Counted from the first letter of the stretch, positions 26,001 to 38,498 are shown. The stretch is 64,000 bases of DNA from Xestospongia muta (GCA_963693285.1 OY848917.1:11780192-11844191), one strand, 5' to 3'. Program-made: numbers and translations. The notes: generated by a model not told the origin, from the letters alone.

Positions 26001-26822
26001 CTATTACTCCAACATCAACAGGTATGTTATCATCAATAAAATCAACTTGTATATTTTCATTAACAACACTAACTATTAATTACTACTTCATTATCAATAA
26101 TAAACACAAGTAAACTATATAATAAAATGATATAGTGATATTATTAAACTATATATCAGTATATATTCCATTGATATCATTGTACATATAACAATAGTAC
26201 ATGTATTGTTACATGGAACATAATTTATTATTATATTGATCATATATTTATATAGAGCTATAACTAAAGATCATATTATATAATACATATAGATATAGTA
26301 GTCATTATATTATATGTACTAGTACTATATTATTGGGTATGTTATATTATCATTGTATTATGTAATAATGATGTTATTCTTCTATAGTGTGTACTCCTAT
26401 TATCACTATGACAACTACTAGTACAGAATATCCATCTTCTACTAATGTACTAATTATTGTATCATCAATATTACTAGTACTATTAGTTATTGCTGGTAGT
26501 ATTAATATAATACTAGTACTGGTTGTAATAAGACAATATAAAAAGATACAGTTATTGAGGTATGTATGTTATTAGATAAAGTAACTTTAAAATGATTTGT
26601 TTTATGTAGTGTGAAAACATCACAGTAAGATATCGCTATAACAATCAGTCCAGCTTATAGTGTTGTAAAAACAAGTGCTAAGTGAGTTATTAGGAAACAC
26701 ATTTTAAATTATAATATCATGTTTATAGTAAACGTGAAGAACCATTATATGAGATAACTGATCAAGAACCAACTGAACTCACTTGTCAACAAGACTATAC
26801 TTATGAGAGAATTGAACACTGA
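23073..26822 (+). pseudogene. Ig-Ig-FN3x5 transmembrane receptor A (damaged donor, truncated tail)
   Basis: Cell-surface receptor of the tandem family. Exons: 23073-23163 signal peptide; 23214-23594 Ig1 (WCQS...MYTC); 23651-23980 Ig2 (NCTDG...YQCTVS); 24031-24318, 24367-24651, 24711-25004, 25052-25333 and 25383-25658 five FN3; 25851-26021 Ser/Thr/Ile-rich stalk; 26388-26559 membrane helix (about VLIIVSSILLVLLVIAG); 26610-26681 and 26729-26822 tail. All extracellular exons are phase 1. Two lesions: the donor after exon 5 reads ATAAAC where the other four copies read GTAAAC, and codon 26626-26628 is TAA where B and C have GAA. That removes the whole tyrosine-bearing tail if translated. Total exon length is a multiple of three. 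It could be a decoy receptor with a very short tail if the intron is still removed with a non-canonical donor; otherwise it is a pseudogene. Confidence 0.75.
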
Positions 26823-26912
26823 ACCAATGAGGAAATACTGTATACCAGTACTTAACAAGTCCATGTGTTAACAGTCATGGCACATACTCAATATTAAACC
26901 TAAACACTGTGT

Positions 26913-27044
26913 GATCAATATACTTTGAAATTAACAGGAAATAATTGTGTTAATAGAATAATTAGAGAACTGATACAATAAATCATGTACATGTGTTGTC
27001 ATGGTAACCAATATATGTAGTGTGTGTATTTGATGTTGAAGTTG
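26913..27044 (+). pseudogene. SCOT exon shard in receptor A 3' flank
   Basis: About 130 bases starting some 90 bases after the receptor stop match SCOT exon/intron sequence at 48945-49077 (core CTAACAGG/TTAACAGGAA..., GTTAATAGAATAATTA, then CATGTTGTCATGGTAACC). The piece ends near TTTGATGTTGA, inside the next SCOT exon. It supplies the AATAAA that would serve as receptor poly(A) signal. The same shard follows receptors B (about 36521-36650) and C (about 42362-42500). Confidence 0.65.
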
Positions 27045-27299
27045 TTTATCTATCCATCTATTTAACCTCATTCCAAACATTAAGTGATGTGATAGGGACA
27101 TTTAATGGTTCTACTGGAATGTGATTCAGGTGAGAGTTTATATACTTAATAACAAGGTGAAAGGAGAGTCGGGACATGTACATGTATACTCATGTGTACA
27201 AATGTTGCATTCTTTGTAATGTATGTGGCAATTTTGACAAATTGTTTGTTGATTCTTGATGGTGTAGTGGTTTTCAATCTTTAATATAGAGGTAACTGG

Positions 27300-28145
27300 C
27301 CATTCATTACAATGAATTTATGTTAACAGCTTGTATTGAAAGCTTTATGCTATGTACATATCTGTTGTCAATGATACCTATTCAAGATGTCTTCCCCTTC
27401 TCTAATTTTATTCATTGTTACATGTCTTAAACTCATTGAAAAGTAGTTGAAAGTTGTTGTCATCTTTGTCAAGAAGTGTGTGGAAATGTGGTAGATTTAA
27501 CACTTCTGGACTTTGTCACTGATTAATTTCAAGGCATCTCTCCAGCAGGCTCAATCTACATGTCACATAGTTTTTTTGTGGATGTCTATTGAATATAGAA
27601 CCATCAATGTCATCAAATATAAACCACTTTGGAGATATTGTTACTGTCTTTTTTTTAAGATGTTCAAAGTAATATGTCAGTAGTATTTGATCCTCTCTGT
27701 TACTTAGGCACCATGAAACTGGATAGCTCTCATCATATATTGGTATATCAGTATATAGGACTGCTTTTACACAATCTCACAAGATCCATGTGGTATAACT
27801 TGAAGTAATTGTATTTTGTTATTATCACTTGTATACCCTACCAAGGAGTCATCCATCTTGTACCATATTTTGTTGTTTTAAAATGTAGGAAACATAATGA
27901 CCTTGTGTAAAAGATGGTCCAATGTGCTCTGTCATTGCCACCAAGTCAACATAACTGTAACTGCCTAAATTGTAAATGTTATGATAACTTGTAACTTTAA
28001 GCACCCCATACATCACAAAGATGTAAATCTTTTGAAAAAGGTACTAGTGAATGTACATTTTTGTGCTTGGTCATTCTTCCAAAAGAATCTATATATGTTA
28101 TTTGTTCTTTCATACATTTATTGTCAAACAATGAGAAGAGTATAC
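27300..28145 (-). pseudogene. MULE-like transposase relic behind receptor A
   Basis: Minus-strand fragments resembling the DDE region of MULE-like host proteins common in invertebrates. They read YTDIPI, then YPVSWCLSNREDQILL (here with changes), a Lys-rich stretch and SPKWFIFDD; an adjoining piece resembles the copy C reading QKCQIYHTLHSLL. Stops are frequent. The same block lies behind receptors B (36860-37480) and C (42740-43800), so it travelled with the receptor unit. Family assignment rests on the short motif only. Confidence 0.45.
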
Positions 28146-29100
28146 CTTTGTAATTGAAGTATTAAAAATAATGGCAATGAATGTAGATCTTGTTTTACTG
28201 TTGTTCAAGTTTGTTTTTCGCATCTATTGTTAGTAATGGAACTAATTATATTGGACTAGTTGAAAATACATTAATCACCTCAGATATCACACCCTCTCTT
28301 TTTCAGGTAACATCACTTTTTGCAATGAATTTTGATTGCATCTTCTATGTTAGCTCCCTACATGATATGTCCAATGTATTATCAATATATTAATAATACT
28401 GTTAATGTCATACCTGTACAGCTACTTGTAGATTTGATTGGTTACTTTCAAAAGATCTGGACAATCCACATTTTAGACATTCAACTGTATTATGTTAACT
28501 ATACATTTTATGTACATATGTGTTCTTACTAGTAGTAGTTATTGTAGTATCAGTTAATTTGTGTACACTGGTGTCACTTGTGGTTAAATTAATATATTAT
28601 TAGCACTAATATTGACTATAAATACCTCTCTTTGATTTGAAGAAGAACTTAGTAAGAAACTCATGGACATCTTTTGATCACCATGGAGACCAGTGTGGAA
28701 TGAATTCTATAAAATATGTAATTTGCTTCATATTAGTTTTGTCCATTACTGTTCAGTTGATTGTAGATCTCTGTTGGCTGTATCACCTTAGTACACTCAT
28801 GTATGCAGAGATTCTGCAATCTTTATATCAAGCATATGCAGCATAATGTAGCTAAGAGTACATTTATATCATTTAACAATATGCATTCTTTATATATTCT
28901 TGTAGAAAAGGAATATGAAGGATTGTCTGAAGTGTTACATTTGCAAAGTAAGTGTTTCCTAGATTTGTTAATCCTGAGGGAAGACTTGAGTCCATCACAG
29001 CTCTCAGTAATTCTAACTGAGTTCAATATAATTTGTATTATATTTTATTACTTTTTTTATTCATTAAAATGTTATATAATAATTAATGGAAGACTACACC
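28146..29100. other. Unassigned conserved stretch of the array unit
   Basis: Nearly repeated at about 43806-44750. It contains a short ORF (about 28893-29040, reading EKEYEGLSEVLHLQ and then DLLILREDLSPSQL) preserved in both copies, with possible splice signals (TGTAG before, GTAAGT inside). I do not recognise the protein; it may be an exon of a neighbouring gene or part of the MULE relic. Confidence 0.35.
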
Positions 29101-29221
29101 AATTGTGAATAATATTAAGTGGCTTGTTCCTCCGGTTAGGAGCAGTCCTCTATCTCGTAGTAGTTTACAAACACGATTACAATCTCTCAGATCAGTACTG
29201 TCTAGTTTATCAGTATCTCAA
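29101..29221 (+). pseudogene. Isolated SCOT first-exon copy (mitochondrial presequence)
   Basis: The frame reads KWLVPPVRSSPLSRSSLQ followed by more Arg/Ser/Leu to SVSQ and a GTGAGT donor at 29222. The Arg- and Ser-rich, acid-free composition suits a mitochondrial targeting peptide. The copy at about 44760-44870 is followed directly by SCOT coding exons, which identifies it. Here no further SCOT exon follows: the sequence runs into the truncated 3' end of TRAPPC13 copy B. No start codon is visible in the same exon, so the true N-terminus may be in an upstream exon. Confidence 0.5.
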
Positions 29222-29986
29222 GTGAGTATTGTAGTATTAGTTAATGTCCTCTAGTTGATCTCTCTAGTTGACAACGAAGTCTCATCACTTTATCACTATA
29301 AAATAATGACAAGTAACCAATAGACCATCCATTTAACTGTCTTACTGTCCATTTACTCACTCAATACATCCATAATATAATTATTCATCCATTCATTTAA
29401 CTATGTATACATACAACTATCTACCATTTATCCATTCTTCACATATACCTATTATTAGTTATTTTTAATGACACATTAAAACATTTCTCTAACTCCACAT
29501 GTTCAGGACATTTACTCATAAAAACATGAAGTTCAGGAGGGAGTGGAACCTAAACAATACTAAAACCACACCCACTCTGACATCATAATGAGCTCACTGT
29601 AGCTTTTAATTGTCCCGTTTGAATTCTCCCCGCTCCCCAAATTGTCCTCTCCAGACGATATCCATTTTACCAACAGAGACACCTCCAGACTAAACAAAGG
29701 AATTACATAATCTCTATTGTTATAATGTAATTTACTTTTGTTATGCCCCCAGCAATTGAATTTATACTCATTTGTGGAGAGATACGGTAAAGATATTGTC
29801 TAGTGGTACGTGGATTGAATATATCATCTTTTCCAAATACTGAGACACTAGAGAAAAGAATTGATAATTGTTAGTAGATTTATGATATAATTGTTAGTGG
29901 ATTTATGATAGGAGCTCACCCATTATTGGTAATATTGTAATCAGTTGAAGTGAAGCCAGCAGCTGCATCAAATGAGACAATATCAA

Positions 29987-30620
29987 ACATGCCAACTCAC
30001 ACGCATTTTGCGTGAGACACACGCTTTTGGGCAATCCCTCACGCTCACACGCAAACATGAAGACGTCTCACGCATTTCAGATCAGCAAAGGAGGTGTGTT
30101 CTTATTTTTAACCCAGTGTCAACAAATTTAGTGGCCACATGCTATTTTGAAAAGATTCGAAAAGCTACGTAAAGTACCAATATTATTCATACTTCCTCAC
30201 TCAAATGCACTAGAAGAGAGGGTTTTCAGTATGGTTTCCAAGAACATCTTTTGGAGGATTATAACTGCTACGGGGCTCTGTATTTGCAAGTTTCACACAA
30301 ATAATGCTTAATAGTGTACCATTGAGTTGTAAATTAGGCTGAGACTTAGTTTTATTCTTGAAACTGCCAAGAAGGCAACTAAGGAATACAACAAACTATA
30401 CTCATCTAAAATAAATAAATTGACCTGTATACAAGGCCACTCATCATGTTTTCCATTTTTTTGTAAGACATGTGCATGTGTTCATTTTTTCTAGTTTTTG
30501 TAATATTTTTTTGCAATTATTGTTGAAACATTTTTTCCACATCTCACTCATTTTCATCCTGTCTCACTCATTTTTTTGGAGCCTCTCACTCAATTTCTAA
30601 GTCAGGGGTTGGCATGTCTG
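29987..30620. mobile_element. 634 bp non-autonomous DNA transposon inside a TRAPPC13 exon
   Basis: Flanked by a 9 bp direct repeat CAATATCAA (29978-29986 and 30621-30629). The ends are inverted (ACATGCCAAC at left, GTTGGCATGT at right). Removing the insert and one repeat rejoins a TRAPPC13 exon in frame (VVLDI to VSFDA on the minus strand), so both boundaries are confirmed by the host gene. A 9 bp duplication is typical of Mutator-like elements. The inside is rich in CTCAC/GTGAG motifs near both ends and has no transposase. Confidence 0.8.
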
Positions 30621-30685
30621 CAATATCAAGAACTACAGGATGATGCATGACATTTTGTATTTGTACCATTAAGAGAATATCACCC

Positions 30686-30931
<246 letters not shown>

Positions 30932-32172
30932 ACTAGACAGATAAACAGACAATGGGGATACCTCTATTATTTGAAAGTCAGGTCTAACTTCAAGTGGTTT
31001 AGCAACCTATAAAAGTGGGTGTGGTTATTGTAAGATCATATACATAGATAGTGTACATTGAATTGCTGTAATTTTCTTAACAGTTTTTCTTCTCCTATTT
31101 TTAGTGTATAACTAACTGTACATACAACCTATAGAATAAATAAATCTATCCATCAAGCTAACTATGTATTTATTTATCCTCTTCATCTGTCCATCCATAT
31201 CAATCTGTCCATTTATCTATCCTCACGTGTATTCTCCCATATCCTTTACATCATGACTTAAAATGTGGTCCATTCTCTCTCCAACTATCATCTCAGATTT
31301 TGGAGCAGATTGGTGTAGTAACAAATGATTAGATGGTGTCAGAATTTCCACCTAAAAGATAATGGATAAATGGATGGACAGATAAATGGATGGATGCATT
31401 ACTTTTAAAACAACATCAGTAACACTGTCTCGGCCTTCATTGCTAAGCGACACAAACACACGATAAGTTTCTCCCAAATATATCAGATTTCCTTTAGCAG
31501 GTCTATAATAACACAATATTACAAGACACTTAATAAGATCTAATGATAGGAGCTAGACTAACGTATTAGTTGAATGAGTTCCAACATTTCACTGATACCA
31601 ATACCAGGAGCATATTGTCCAACTCTTATATCTTTGTTACTTTCACTCTCCAAAGCTCGTCCTATATTAAAAATATACATGGACATATTATATATATATA
31701 TATTTCATAAAACTTCCATTGTTTCATGTATCTGTTTAAAGACATGCTAATTCATACATCCATTTATCTGTCTATGCATCCATTACACACATACCAATTG
31801 GATCCCACGGCTCTCCCATAGAAAAAGGTGGTGCCATTAAGTGAGGTTTGGTCAACCTCATCACTAGAGAGATAAAGAACACAGTCAATATACACTACAT
31901 TTAAATACCTTTTAATCCTAACACATGGTCAGTTTGAGAGGTGGTAGCTGACTGTTGCTGCTCCATCTTTGCAGAAATTAATTAATGGGCGTGGCTACCC
32001 CTTGTAAACTATGGCTTTCACGTAACATATACTTAGTATGTCATATCTAATATATCAGTATATCATAGACTGTGTATATACCTTGTTGTGGAGGGTCAGT
32101 GACTTTATGTTAAATGTTCGTTTTATTTAGTAACAAAACATCATTGATTATTTTATTAGTGTTGATATAATA

Positions 32173-32428
32173 GATTGGTGCCTACTCCCACTTTGTCTAG
32201 ATCTACTAGTAACCCAAAAGTGTTGTTTTGTCTACTAAATTTTTTATAAAAATATTTTTATTCTAAATATGAGTGTGTGCAGAAACAGCTTTAACATATT
32301 CTCCTAGTGAGATAGATGCTATAGGTACTAGGTACTAAAGTATTATTCTAGGTGCTATATGGAGTAGTCAAAATGACACTTTTAGGTTACTAGTAGGCAA
32401 AGTGGGAGTGAGCAAAGTGGCACTAATC
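32173..32428. mobile_element. MITE-like inverted-repeat block in receptor B promoter
   Basis: Second copy of the block described at 22763-23002. The arms are GATTGGTGCCTACTCCCACT at left and the complement of GGGAGTGAGCAAAGTGGCAC at right, with inner pairing of TACTAGTAACCC and GGTTACTAGTAGG. It ends about 75 bases before the receptor B start codon. Confidence 0.6.
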
Positions 32429-32502
32429 TGTTATTATAATAATAGTAAAAATATTGTCACTATTAATAGTTCATTACATCAGTAATAACTCTGTCAAAGA
32501 TA

Positions 32503-35500
32503 ATGATAGAGTTAGTGAAGATGTTATGTTATATGTTACTACTAGTACAACTAGGAGATGGACAAGAACCTACCACAGACCTAGTAATGGTAAGTAATTG
32601 TTGTTAGAGTGATCATTAATATATACTTCATAATAACAGGTGTACAACTGTATCTACCCTATGAGAATAAGATAATACCAGACTTCTCAATGATATATGC
32701 TGGACAGTTTTATAATGTTGATCAGAATGGTGATGGTACTCTTGATGTTGATGCCTTGTGGTGTCAGAGTGCTAATAATAGTTCTAATATTGGACTGTGG
32801 TATTATCCTAATGGTACTCAAGTACCTTTGTTTACTGGAGCATTTGATAATAACTCAGCACCAAGTCTATTATTCTCTAAGAGGTTCACAGGTCAGATTG
32901 CACTAGCTAGAAAAGCTGGACTATCAGGTTATGAAGGTCTGTACACCTGTATTATTCCTGATGAGAATGGAGTGAACCAAACACTAGTGGTAGGAGCATA
33001 CAGAGGTGCTACTTACAATAACAATGGTCAGTGACTTTGTTCATGTAGTAATAAAGTGATGATATATCTCACTCTTATATAGATGGTCCTAATGCAGACT
33101 CCTCCATGAAGTTCTCTCTCATCTCCACAAGAGATGCTAACCCTCCAGTCTTCACTCTCACCTTCAATGTTTCTGATGGACCTCCCACTGATGTCAATTG
33201 TACAGATGGAAGTAACCCATTCACCATTGCTAGTGGTGACCTGTCTCGTGTGGTAGTGAATGGACCAGGATTTGTTACACAGATGACAGTGACAGTGAGG
33301 ATGAGACAGGCTGGTACTTACCAGTGTACTGTCTCCAATACCAGAGTAACTAATGGACCTATACCTGGACAAACTGGTCCAAATGCTACAAGTAGTAATA
33401 GTACATCACAACCTATAACAGGTTAGTAAATCACAGAGTAGGATGGTATGCATGTTCTCTCTCTGTTATAGTTGCTGGTACTCTTACTGGTCTGACTGCT
33501 ACAAGACTGAACACAGGTCTGACTCATGTACAACTCTCCTGGTCATCTGTGTCAGGAGTAGCTGGTTATGAGGTGTTCTATCAACTCAGTAGTGGTAGTA
33601 GTTCTGTTATGAGTGCAGGAACTACCACTAACACAATGTTGAATATAACATCAGGACTGAGTTTATCCAGTACATATAACTTCTTTGTAGTATCATATGG
33701 CAGTGAGGGTAGTACAGTACTACCTAGTAATCATGGTAACGATGTCACTGTGACATTCTGTAAGTAAATTACTAATAAAACGTTATTTAATATCATATAA
33801 TACACTCTTTTTAAACAAAAGCTACTATCACCCTTATTCTTATCTTTAGCTATCCCTTTGGTCATTCAGACAATCACAACCACTGATACCACTATTACTA
33901 TGACATGGATACCACCTTCATTTGTTCCTCAAACATATCAGGGCTATCGTCATTGTCGTAGACTGTGTGAAATGAAATTTGGTCCTTATATACCCTCTAA
34001 TTCATCAATCTCATCACCATATACTTTTACTGGTATTGATCCTGGTACTATCTGTATTGTTGGTCTTATTGGAATATATGATAGTGAAACAGTTAGCCTG
34101 GGTACTGGAATTGGGAACACACTCTCATCTGGTAAACTATAATACCTCACAATTATTATATTATTCACACATTATCTACAGCGCCCACTTCATCTGTCAG
34201 TAGTATTACTATATCATCAGTTGAGGCAAGGTCCATAACTGTGTCATGGGATGAGGTACCTTGTTCTGGACAGAATGGACCCATCACTGGTTACTTGCTC
34301 TACTACACTAACACAACATTCAGTGACACTGTTAACATCACTGGAGGAGACAACAGACAGTACAACCTCACAACACTCACACCTTACACGAACTACACTG
34401 TGACAATAATAGCATATAATGATGTTGGGACTGGACCAGCAAGTAGTGAGGCAATACAACAGACAGGAGAAGCTAGTAAGTCAGTTACTACTGATATGTA
34501 ATGTATTATTGATATACTGTAGAACCTGGTGTGGTATCTGGTCTAATAGAAAGTGGTACAGAGATACAAGTGATCAACATTACATGGAATATACCCACAG
34601 TACCCAATGGTCTCATTATCATGTATGAGATACATTATAGAGAGTCTAACAGTAATGGTCCATACGATATGACTAATACAACCAACACACAATACAGTAT
34701 AGGAGGACTACTACCTAACACTAACTATACCATTGGAGTGAGAGCATATACCAGTGTAGGACCAGGAGAATGGAGTGATACTCAAATCTCTACCAGTAAC
34801 ATACGTAGGTCTCTTGTCTGTCTTTTAAATAACTTATATCCTTTCCTCTATAGCTATAGTTTCTGGTTTTAAAATAACAAAAATCAATAACACTGTAGTA
34901 CTTGCTATGTGGCAACCTATTACTGCTCCAGAAGTCAAACACTATACTGTCTATTATATTAGTACTAGTAAACGTAAGAGACAGTCTGATATGGGTAGTA
35001 AGACCTTTCCTGCTGGTAGCAATGAAGGTGTAATAGGAGGACTACAAGATAACTTAAACTATTTGTTCTCACTTTCTGTAACATATGAAATAAATGGAGT
35101 TAATTATGAGGGAGAGAGAACCCAACCTATCTCACCTGGTAAGATATAATGACATTACATATCACCATCAACTACTGCCTTGTCATTAGCGATACTAACA
35201 ACGACATTACTTATTACTTCAACATCATCAATGCTGCCTATTATCTCAACATCATCAATGCCAAGAATCCTAACTATCTCACCAGGTAAAATATTATTAG
35301 TTTTTAGAATTTAGAAAGAAAGCTTTTTAGTAATCCATTATACAACATAGTAGGTGGTAGAGTTGGATCTACTTTAATAGTCACACATCATTAAACAGTC
35401 TCCCATTCCTACTCAGTATTACTTAACATTGGTAATAGTCAATTAACTAGATCACTCAACTATCACTTATGCCATTAATACTAATACACTATATTGTACA

Positions 35501-36429
35501 TTACTATCCTATTTTTATATATTATAGGAATCGCTTACACTCTAACATCAACAGTTATAACATCATCAACTATTACCTTATCATCAACAATACTAACAAC
35601 ATCAACATCTATTATTCCAACATCAACAGGTATGTTATCATCAATAAAATTAACTTGTATATTTTCATTAACAACACTAACTATTACTACTTCATTATCA
35701 ATAACAAACACAAGTAAACTATATAATAAAATGATATAGTGATATTATTAAACTATATATCAGTATATATTCCATTGATATCATTGTACATATAACAATA
35801 GTACATGTATTGTTACATGGAACATAATTTATTATTATATCGATCATATATTTATATAGAGCTATAACTAAAGATCATATTATATAATACATATAGATAT
35901 AGTAGTCATTATATTATATGTACTAGTACTATATTATTGGGTATGTTATATTGTCATTGTATTATGTAATAATGATGTCATTCTTCTATAGGGTTTACTC
36001 CTATTATCACCATGACAACCACTAGTACAGAATGTCCATCTTCTAGTGATAAACTAATTATTGTGTCATCAATATTACTAGTACTATTAGTTATTGCTGG
36101 TATTATTATTATAATACTAGTACCGGTTGTAATAAAACAATATAATAAGATACAGTTATTGAGGTATGTATGTTATCAGATAAAGTAACTTTATTAAAAT
36201 GATTTGTTTTATGTAGTGTGAAAACATCACACGAAGATATTGCTATGACAACCAGTCCAGCTTATAGTATTGTAAAAACAAGTGCTAAGTGAGTTATTAG
36301 GAGACACATTTTAAATTATAATATCATGTTTATAGTAAACTTGAAGAACCATTGTATGAGATAACTGATCAGGAACCAACTGAAGTCACTTCTCAACAAG
36401 ACTATACTTATGAGAGAATTGAACACTGA
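32503..36429 (+). pseudogene. Ig-Ig-FN3x5 transmembrane receptor B (frameshift in exon 1)
   Basis: Same architecture as receptor C. Exons: 32503-32592 or so (signal peptide, donor GTAAGT at about 32590), 32640-33026 Ig1, 33083-33421 Ig2, FN3 at 33472-33759, 33850-34131, 34182-34475, 34523-34804 and 34854-35138, stalk 35528-35629, membrane 35992-36163, tail 36217-36288 and 36336-36429. Exon 1 reads ACCACAGACC where A, C, D and E read ACCAACAGACC. This one-base loss makes exon 1 phase 0 and Ig1 is then read out of frame to an early stop. All other exons are open, and total exon length is exactly one base short of a multiple of three. A second Ser/Thr-rich run (about 35160-35284, ending in a possible donor) may be an extra stalk exon. 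Tail tyrosine motifs are YSIV, YEIT and YERI. Confidence 0.8.
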
Positions 36430-37480
36430 ACCAATGAGGAAATACTGTATACCAGTACTTAACAAGTCCATGTGTTATAGTTCATGGCACATACTGAATA
36501 TTAAACCTAAACACTGTGTGATCAATGTACTTTGAAATTAACAGGAAATAATTGTGTTAATAGAATAATTACAGAACTGGTACAATAAATCATGTACATG
36601 TGTTGTCATGGTAACCAATATATGTAGTGTGTATTTGATGTTGAAGTTGTTTATCTATCCATCTATTTAACCTCATTCCAAACATTAAGTGATTTGATAG
36701 GGACATTTCATGGTTCTACTGGAATATGATTCAGGTGAGAGTGTATATACTTAATAACATGGTGAAGGAGAGTTGGGACATGTACATGTATACTCATGTG
36801 TACAAATGTTGCATTCTTTGTAATGTATGTGGCAATTTTGACAAATTGTTTGTTGATTCTTGATGGTGTATTGGTTTCCAATCTTTAATATAGAGGTATC
36901 TGGCCATTCATTACAATGAGTTTATGTTAACAACTTGTATTGAAAGGTTTATGCTATGCACATATCTGTTGTCAATGATACCTATTCAAGATGTCTTCCT
37001 CTTCTCTAATTTTAATCATTGTTACGTGTCTTGAACTCATTGAAAAGTAGTTCAAAGTTGTTGTCATCTTCGTCAAGAAGTGTGTGGAAAGTGTGGTAGA
37101 TTTGACACTTCTGTTCTTTGTCACTGATAAATTTCAAGGCATCTCTCCAGCAGGCTCAATCTACATGTCACATAGTTTTTTGTGGATGTCTATTGAATAC
37201 TGATATCCATGTATTATAGAACTATCAAAGTCATCAAATATAAACCACTTTGGAGATATTGTTCCGATCTTTTTCTTAAGGTGTTCAAAGTAATATGTCA
37301 GTAGTATTTGATCCTCTCTGTTACTTAGGCACCATGAAACTGGATAGCCCTCACCGTATATTGATATATCAGTATATAGGACTGCTTTTGTACAATCTCA
37401 CAAGATCCATGTGGTATAACTTGAAGTAATTGTATTTTGTTATCATCACTTGTATAGCCTACCAAAAAGTCATCCATTTA
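36430..37480. other. Receptor B 3' flank, cut short by a duplication joint
   Basis: It carries the SCOT shard at about 36521-36650 and the MULE-like minus-strand relic. It corresponds to the flank of receptor A up to about 27859. At about 37480 it jumps from the sequence GTCATCCAT into the middle of a TRAPPC13 exon. That is the joint between array units B and C. Confidence 0.65.
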
Positions 37481-37952
37481 GCAGGTCTCTAATAACACAA
37501 TATTACAAGACATTTAATGAGATCTAATGATAGGAGCTAGACTAACATATTAGTTGAATGAGTTCCAACATTTCACTGATACCAATACCAGGAGTATATT
37601 GTCCAACTCTTATATCTTTGTTACTTTCACTCTCCAAAGCTCGTCCTATATTGAAAATAGACATGGACATATTATATATATATATATTTCGTGAAACATC
37701 CATTGTTTCATGTATCTGTTTACAGACATGCTAATTCATACATCCATTTATCTGTCCATGCATCCATTACATGCACATACCAATAGGATCCCACAGCTCT
37801 CCCATAGAAAAAAGTGGAGCCATTAAGTGAGGTTTGGTCAACCTCATCACTAGAGAGATAAAGAACACAGTCAATATACACTACATTTAAATACCTTTTA
37901 ATCCTAACACATGGTCAGTTTGAGAGGTGGTAGCTGACAGTTGCTGCTCCAT
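37481..37952 (-). pseudogene. TRAPPC13: TRAPPC13 5' fragment, copy C
   Basis: Exons 1 to 3 and the 5' edge of exon 4 of TRAPPC13 on the minus strand, start codon at 37950-37952. Exon 3 has the same one-base deletion as copy B (TGAATGAGTTCC against TGAAGGAAGTTCC in copy A), so B and C share descent after A split off. It is truncated by the unit joint at 37480 and lies head-to-head with receptor C. Confidence 0.7.
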
Positions 37953-38181
37953 CTTTGCAGAAACTAATTAATGGGCGTGGTTACCCTTTGTAAACACTGG
38001 CCTTCACGTAACATATACTTAGTATGTCATATCTAATATATCAGTATATCATAGACTGTGTATATACCTTGTTGTGGAGGGTCAGTGACTTTATGTTACT
38101 AGGAAAACTTAATGATCATTAAATTTTTGTTTTATTTACTAACCAAACATCATTGATTATTTTATTAGTGTTGATATAATG

Positions 38182-38430
38182 GATTGGTGCCTACTCTCAC
38201 TTTGCCTACTAGAAACCCAAAAGTGTCATTTTGTCTACTAAATTTTTTGTAAAAATATTTTCGTTCTAAATATGAGTGTGTGCTGAAACAGCTTTAACAT
38301 ATTCTCCTAGTGAGATAGATGCTATAGGTGCTAGGTACTAAAGTATTATTCTTGGTGCTATATGGAGTAGTCAAAATGACACTTTGGGTTACTAGCAGGC
38401 AAATTGGGAGTAGGCGAAGTGGCACTAATC
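38182..38430. mobile_element. MITE-like inverted-repeat block in receptor C promoter
   Basis: Third copy of the block at 22763-23002, with GATTGGTGCCTACTCTCACT at left and GGCGAAGTGGCACTAATC at right. It ends about 68 bases before the receptor C start codon. Confidence 0.6.
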
Positions 38431-38498
38431 TGATATTATAATAATAGTAAAATTATTATTATTAATAGTTCATTACATCAGTAGTAACTCTGTCAAAG

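Noticed and set aside
33028..33372. Antisense ORFs opposite Ig2 and FN3 exons (also at 39025, 46537, 50067, 24773, 34244, 47730, 51258)
   Set aside because: Recurrent shadows of the conserved sense exons; no splice context or known domain.
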